Source of the DNA: Lentisphaerota bacterium
GTDB taxonomy: Bacteria; Verrucomicrobiota; Kiritimatiellia; JAAZAB01
Assembly: GCA_016182435.1 (NCBI GenBank)
Contig: JACPGN010000151.1
Location: 1-6,229 of the forward strand
DNA length: 6,229 bases
Direction: 5' to 3'
Of this stretch, positions 6,050 to 6,229 are shown piece after piece. How positions within the stretch are numbered: the first letter of the stretch is position 1; every line of letters starts with the position of its first letter. The notes under the pieces are model-generated. The model was given only the letters and a program-made list of their open reading frames with translations. It was not told the DNA's origin and made no database searches. The position numbers were made by a program, and so were the translations under genes.

Positions 6050-6229
6050 TCAGCATCCAATGTTCGACTTGATTCTGGCGTCCAAGGAGGCCTGGTCCGC
6101 CGTAAACGCTTGAAACGCGCTGAGATTCATCAATGCGTCCAGACCGATATCGCCGGCGGCCAGGCGATCCTTCCAGTGTTCGTAAACCGGTATCTTTCCA
6201 TCCGTTGCGGCGGTTTGAATGTCCGTGCG
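6050..6229 (-). CDS. C-terminal end of an unrecognised protein, truncated by window edge
   Basis: An open frame of 59 codons enters from the right edge and ends at TGA 6052-6050. The visible residues begin RTDIQTAATDGKIPVYEHW, continue through KDRLAAGDIGLDALMNLSA (about 20-38) and end IKSNIGC. They are soluble, mixed charged and probably mostly helical; no membrane segment, metal motif or known catalytic signature is seen. I do not recognise the family. It is accepted as coding because the frame is open to the edge, the composition is protein-like, and the stop meets a possible ATG start of the DUF3047 gene (7-base overlap at 6056-6050). It would be the gene upstream of DUF3047 in the same transcript. 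It is not recognisable as MerR or MerB. Confidence 0.6.
   Translation of the reverse strand, partial: RTDIQTAATDGKIPVYEHWKDRLAAGDIGLDALMNLSAFQAFTADQASLDARIKSNIGC

Overview
The window is a GC-rich bacterial segment. It is packed with genes that all lie on the minus strand, so transcription runs from high to low coordinates. No rRNA, tRNA, CRISPR array, insertion sequence or gene-free stretch over about 60 bases is visible. The MerTP and MerA layout, a secreted DUF3047 protein and the GH15 type suggest a Gram-negative-type environmental bacterium. My impression is the Verrucomicrobiota/Planctomycetota/Acidobacteriota sphere, but this is low-confidence: no phylogenetic marker is present.

In transcription order the genes are: (1) the 3' end of an unrecognised gene (6229-6050); (2) a secreted DUF3047 protein (about 5981-5250); (3) a TVP38/TMEM64 (DedA/SNARE-associated type) membrane protein (5263-4523); (4) a MerT-MerP fusion, a mercury transporter with its own heavy-metal-binding domain (4520-3894); (5) mercuric reductase MerA with the terminal Cys-Cys pair (3897-2416); (6) a second MerA-like flavin disulfide reductase without that pair (2361-829); (7) a 27-residue one-helix ORF resembling the first helix of PiT phosphate permeases (778-695); (8) the N-terminal part of a family GH15 glycoside hydrolase that runs off the left edge (689-1).

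Junctions are tight: a 14-base overlap (2/3), a 2-base gap (3/4), an ATGA overlap (4/5), 54 bases (5/6), 50 bases (6/7) and 5 bases (7/8). This supports one polycistronic unit. The clear functional core is mercury detoxification. MerTP captures Hg(II) with its outer HMA domain and carries it across the membrane. MerA reduces it to Hg(0) with NADPH. The TVP38 protein and the second reductase form a commonly seen pair of unclear role, which here brackets merTP-merA. No merR regulator or mer operator is present, so the promoter must lie beyond the right edge if this is a single operon. The most unusual points are the PiT-like microprotein and the joining of mercury genes to a GH15 enzyme and a DUF3047 protein.
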